From: Chloroflexota bacterium
GTDB taxonomy: Bacteria > Chloroflexota > Ktedonobacteria > Ktedonobacterales > Ktedonobacteraceae
NCBI GenBank assembly: GCA_902810755.1
Contig: CADDYT010000004.1
Span: 52,211-116,210 of the forward strand
Direction: 5' to 3'
DNA: 64,000 nt
Part shown: positions 63,834-64,000 of the stretch, piece by piece
How the letters are laid out: each line of letters starts with the position of its first letter
How positions within the stretch are numbered: position 1 is the stretch's first letter
Translations under genes and position numbers: made by a program
Notes under the pieces: generated by a model
Databases searched by the model: none
The model's input: the letters and a program-made list of their open reading frames with translations, nothing else
Told to the model about the DNA's origin: nothing

Positions 63834-64000
63834 ATGTCAAGCAATTATCCATATGATCCAAAGCAGGCTGCATCTATCGGTAATCCGGCGACGCCCCAGA
63901 GCGGCGGCATTGGGCCGGGTGGCACGGTGCCAGAAGTTCCGTTACCGGCTTCAGGGGCGCAACCACAGCCGCTGGCTCAGAACCCGGTATCGGGTCCATC
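63834..64000 (+). CDS. Proline/glutamine-rich protein (partial)
   Basis: From the ATG at 63834 the frame is open to the window edge and encodes at least 55 residues beginning SSNYPYDPKQAASIGNP, rich in Pro, Gly, Gln and Ser. Such starts often precede a transmembrane or signalling domain in this kind of genome, but the functional part lies outside. No strong ribosome site is visible. Confidence 0.5.
   Translation, partial: MSSNYPYDPKQAASIGNPATPQSGGIGPGGTVPEVPLPASGAQPQPLAQNPVSGP

Overview
The window is about 60% G+C and gene-dense. It reads as a chromosomal segment of a Chloroflexota bacterium, most likely a Ktedonobacteria-type soil or compost organism. That placement is inferred from the mix of genes: NAD-linked [NiFe] hydrogenase, pyruvate:ferredoxin oxidoreductase, many tandem universal stress proteins, an FtsA-like protein followed by a long baseplate-J-like membrane protein, and a GTG-started PAS histidine kinase. 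No rRNA or other marker gene is present to prove it.

Layout. Positions 1-3738 (minus strand) hold leuC-leuD followed by pdhA and the start of pdhB. Positions 3.85-7.1 kb are an A+T-rich island with a DNA methyltransferase (behind a consensus sigma-70 promoter) and a convergent DUF262/HNH nuclease gene split by one in-frame stop. Next come yjbQ, a haloacetate-dehalogenase-like hydrolase and a short-form leuA.

From 9.8 to 34.9 kb lies a redox and stress block: three tandem-domain universal stress proteins, a ferredoxin-GltD-type oxidoreductase with two paralogous membrane proteins, an operon of Usp, pyruvate:ferredoxin oxidoreductase, a dihydroorotate-dehydrogenase-like protein and a Zn-ribbon protein, an OsmC-DsrE-TusA-SQR-like sulfur operon, an Acg-type nitroreductase, the hoxEFUYH hydrogenase operon with its maturation protease, a flavodoxin, a DMT transporter and an acetyl-CoA hydrolase/transferase. 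Nine promoters in this block share one architecture that I could not match to a described regulon: four TGTGA half-sites in direct orientation at offsets 0, 11, 32 and 43, then 11 bases, then a TATGCT/TATACT -10 box and no ordinary -35. The array always points toward the gene it precedes. This looks like an activator-dependent, PhoB/OmpR-style regulon for low-energy or low-oxygen metabolism, similar in content to the mycobacterial DosR dormancy regulon.

From 34.9 to 64 kb the content is mostly housekeeping: a ferric-reductase-like protein with ApbE and a membrane protein; a DUF6585-like protein; an Rpn-like nuclease; a HAD phosphatase; YggT; a P-loop kinase; alaS; the FtsA-like and baseplate-J-like pair; ruvX-mltG-uppP; small membrane proteins; an ECF sigma factor; a two-component pair; a biotin carrier protein; tRNA-Gly and tRNA-Cys; recO; an MFS transporter; a GNAT acetyltransferase; a hisD homologue with altered metal-site residues; a YncE-like propeller protein; and the start of a proline-rich protein at the right edge. 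Several G+C-rich inverted-repeat elements lie between operons.
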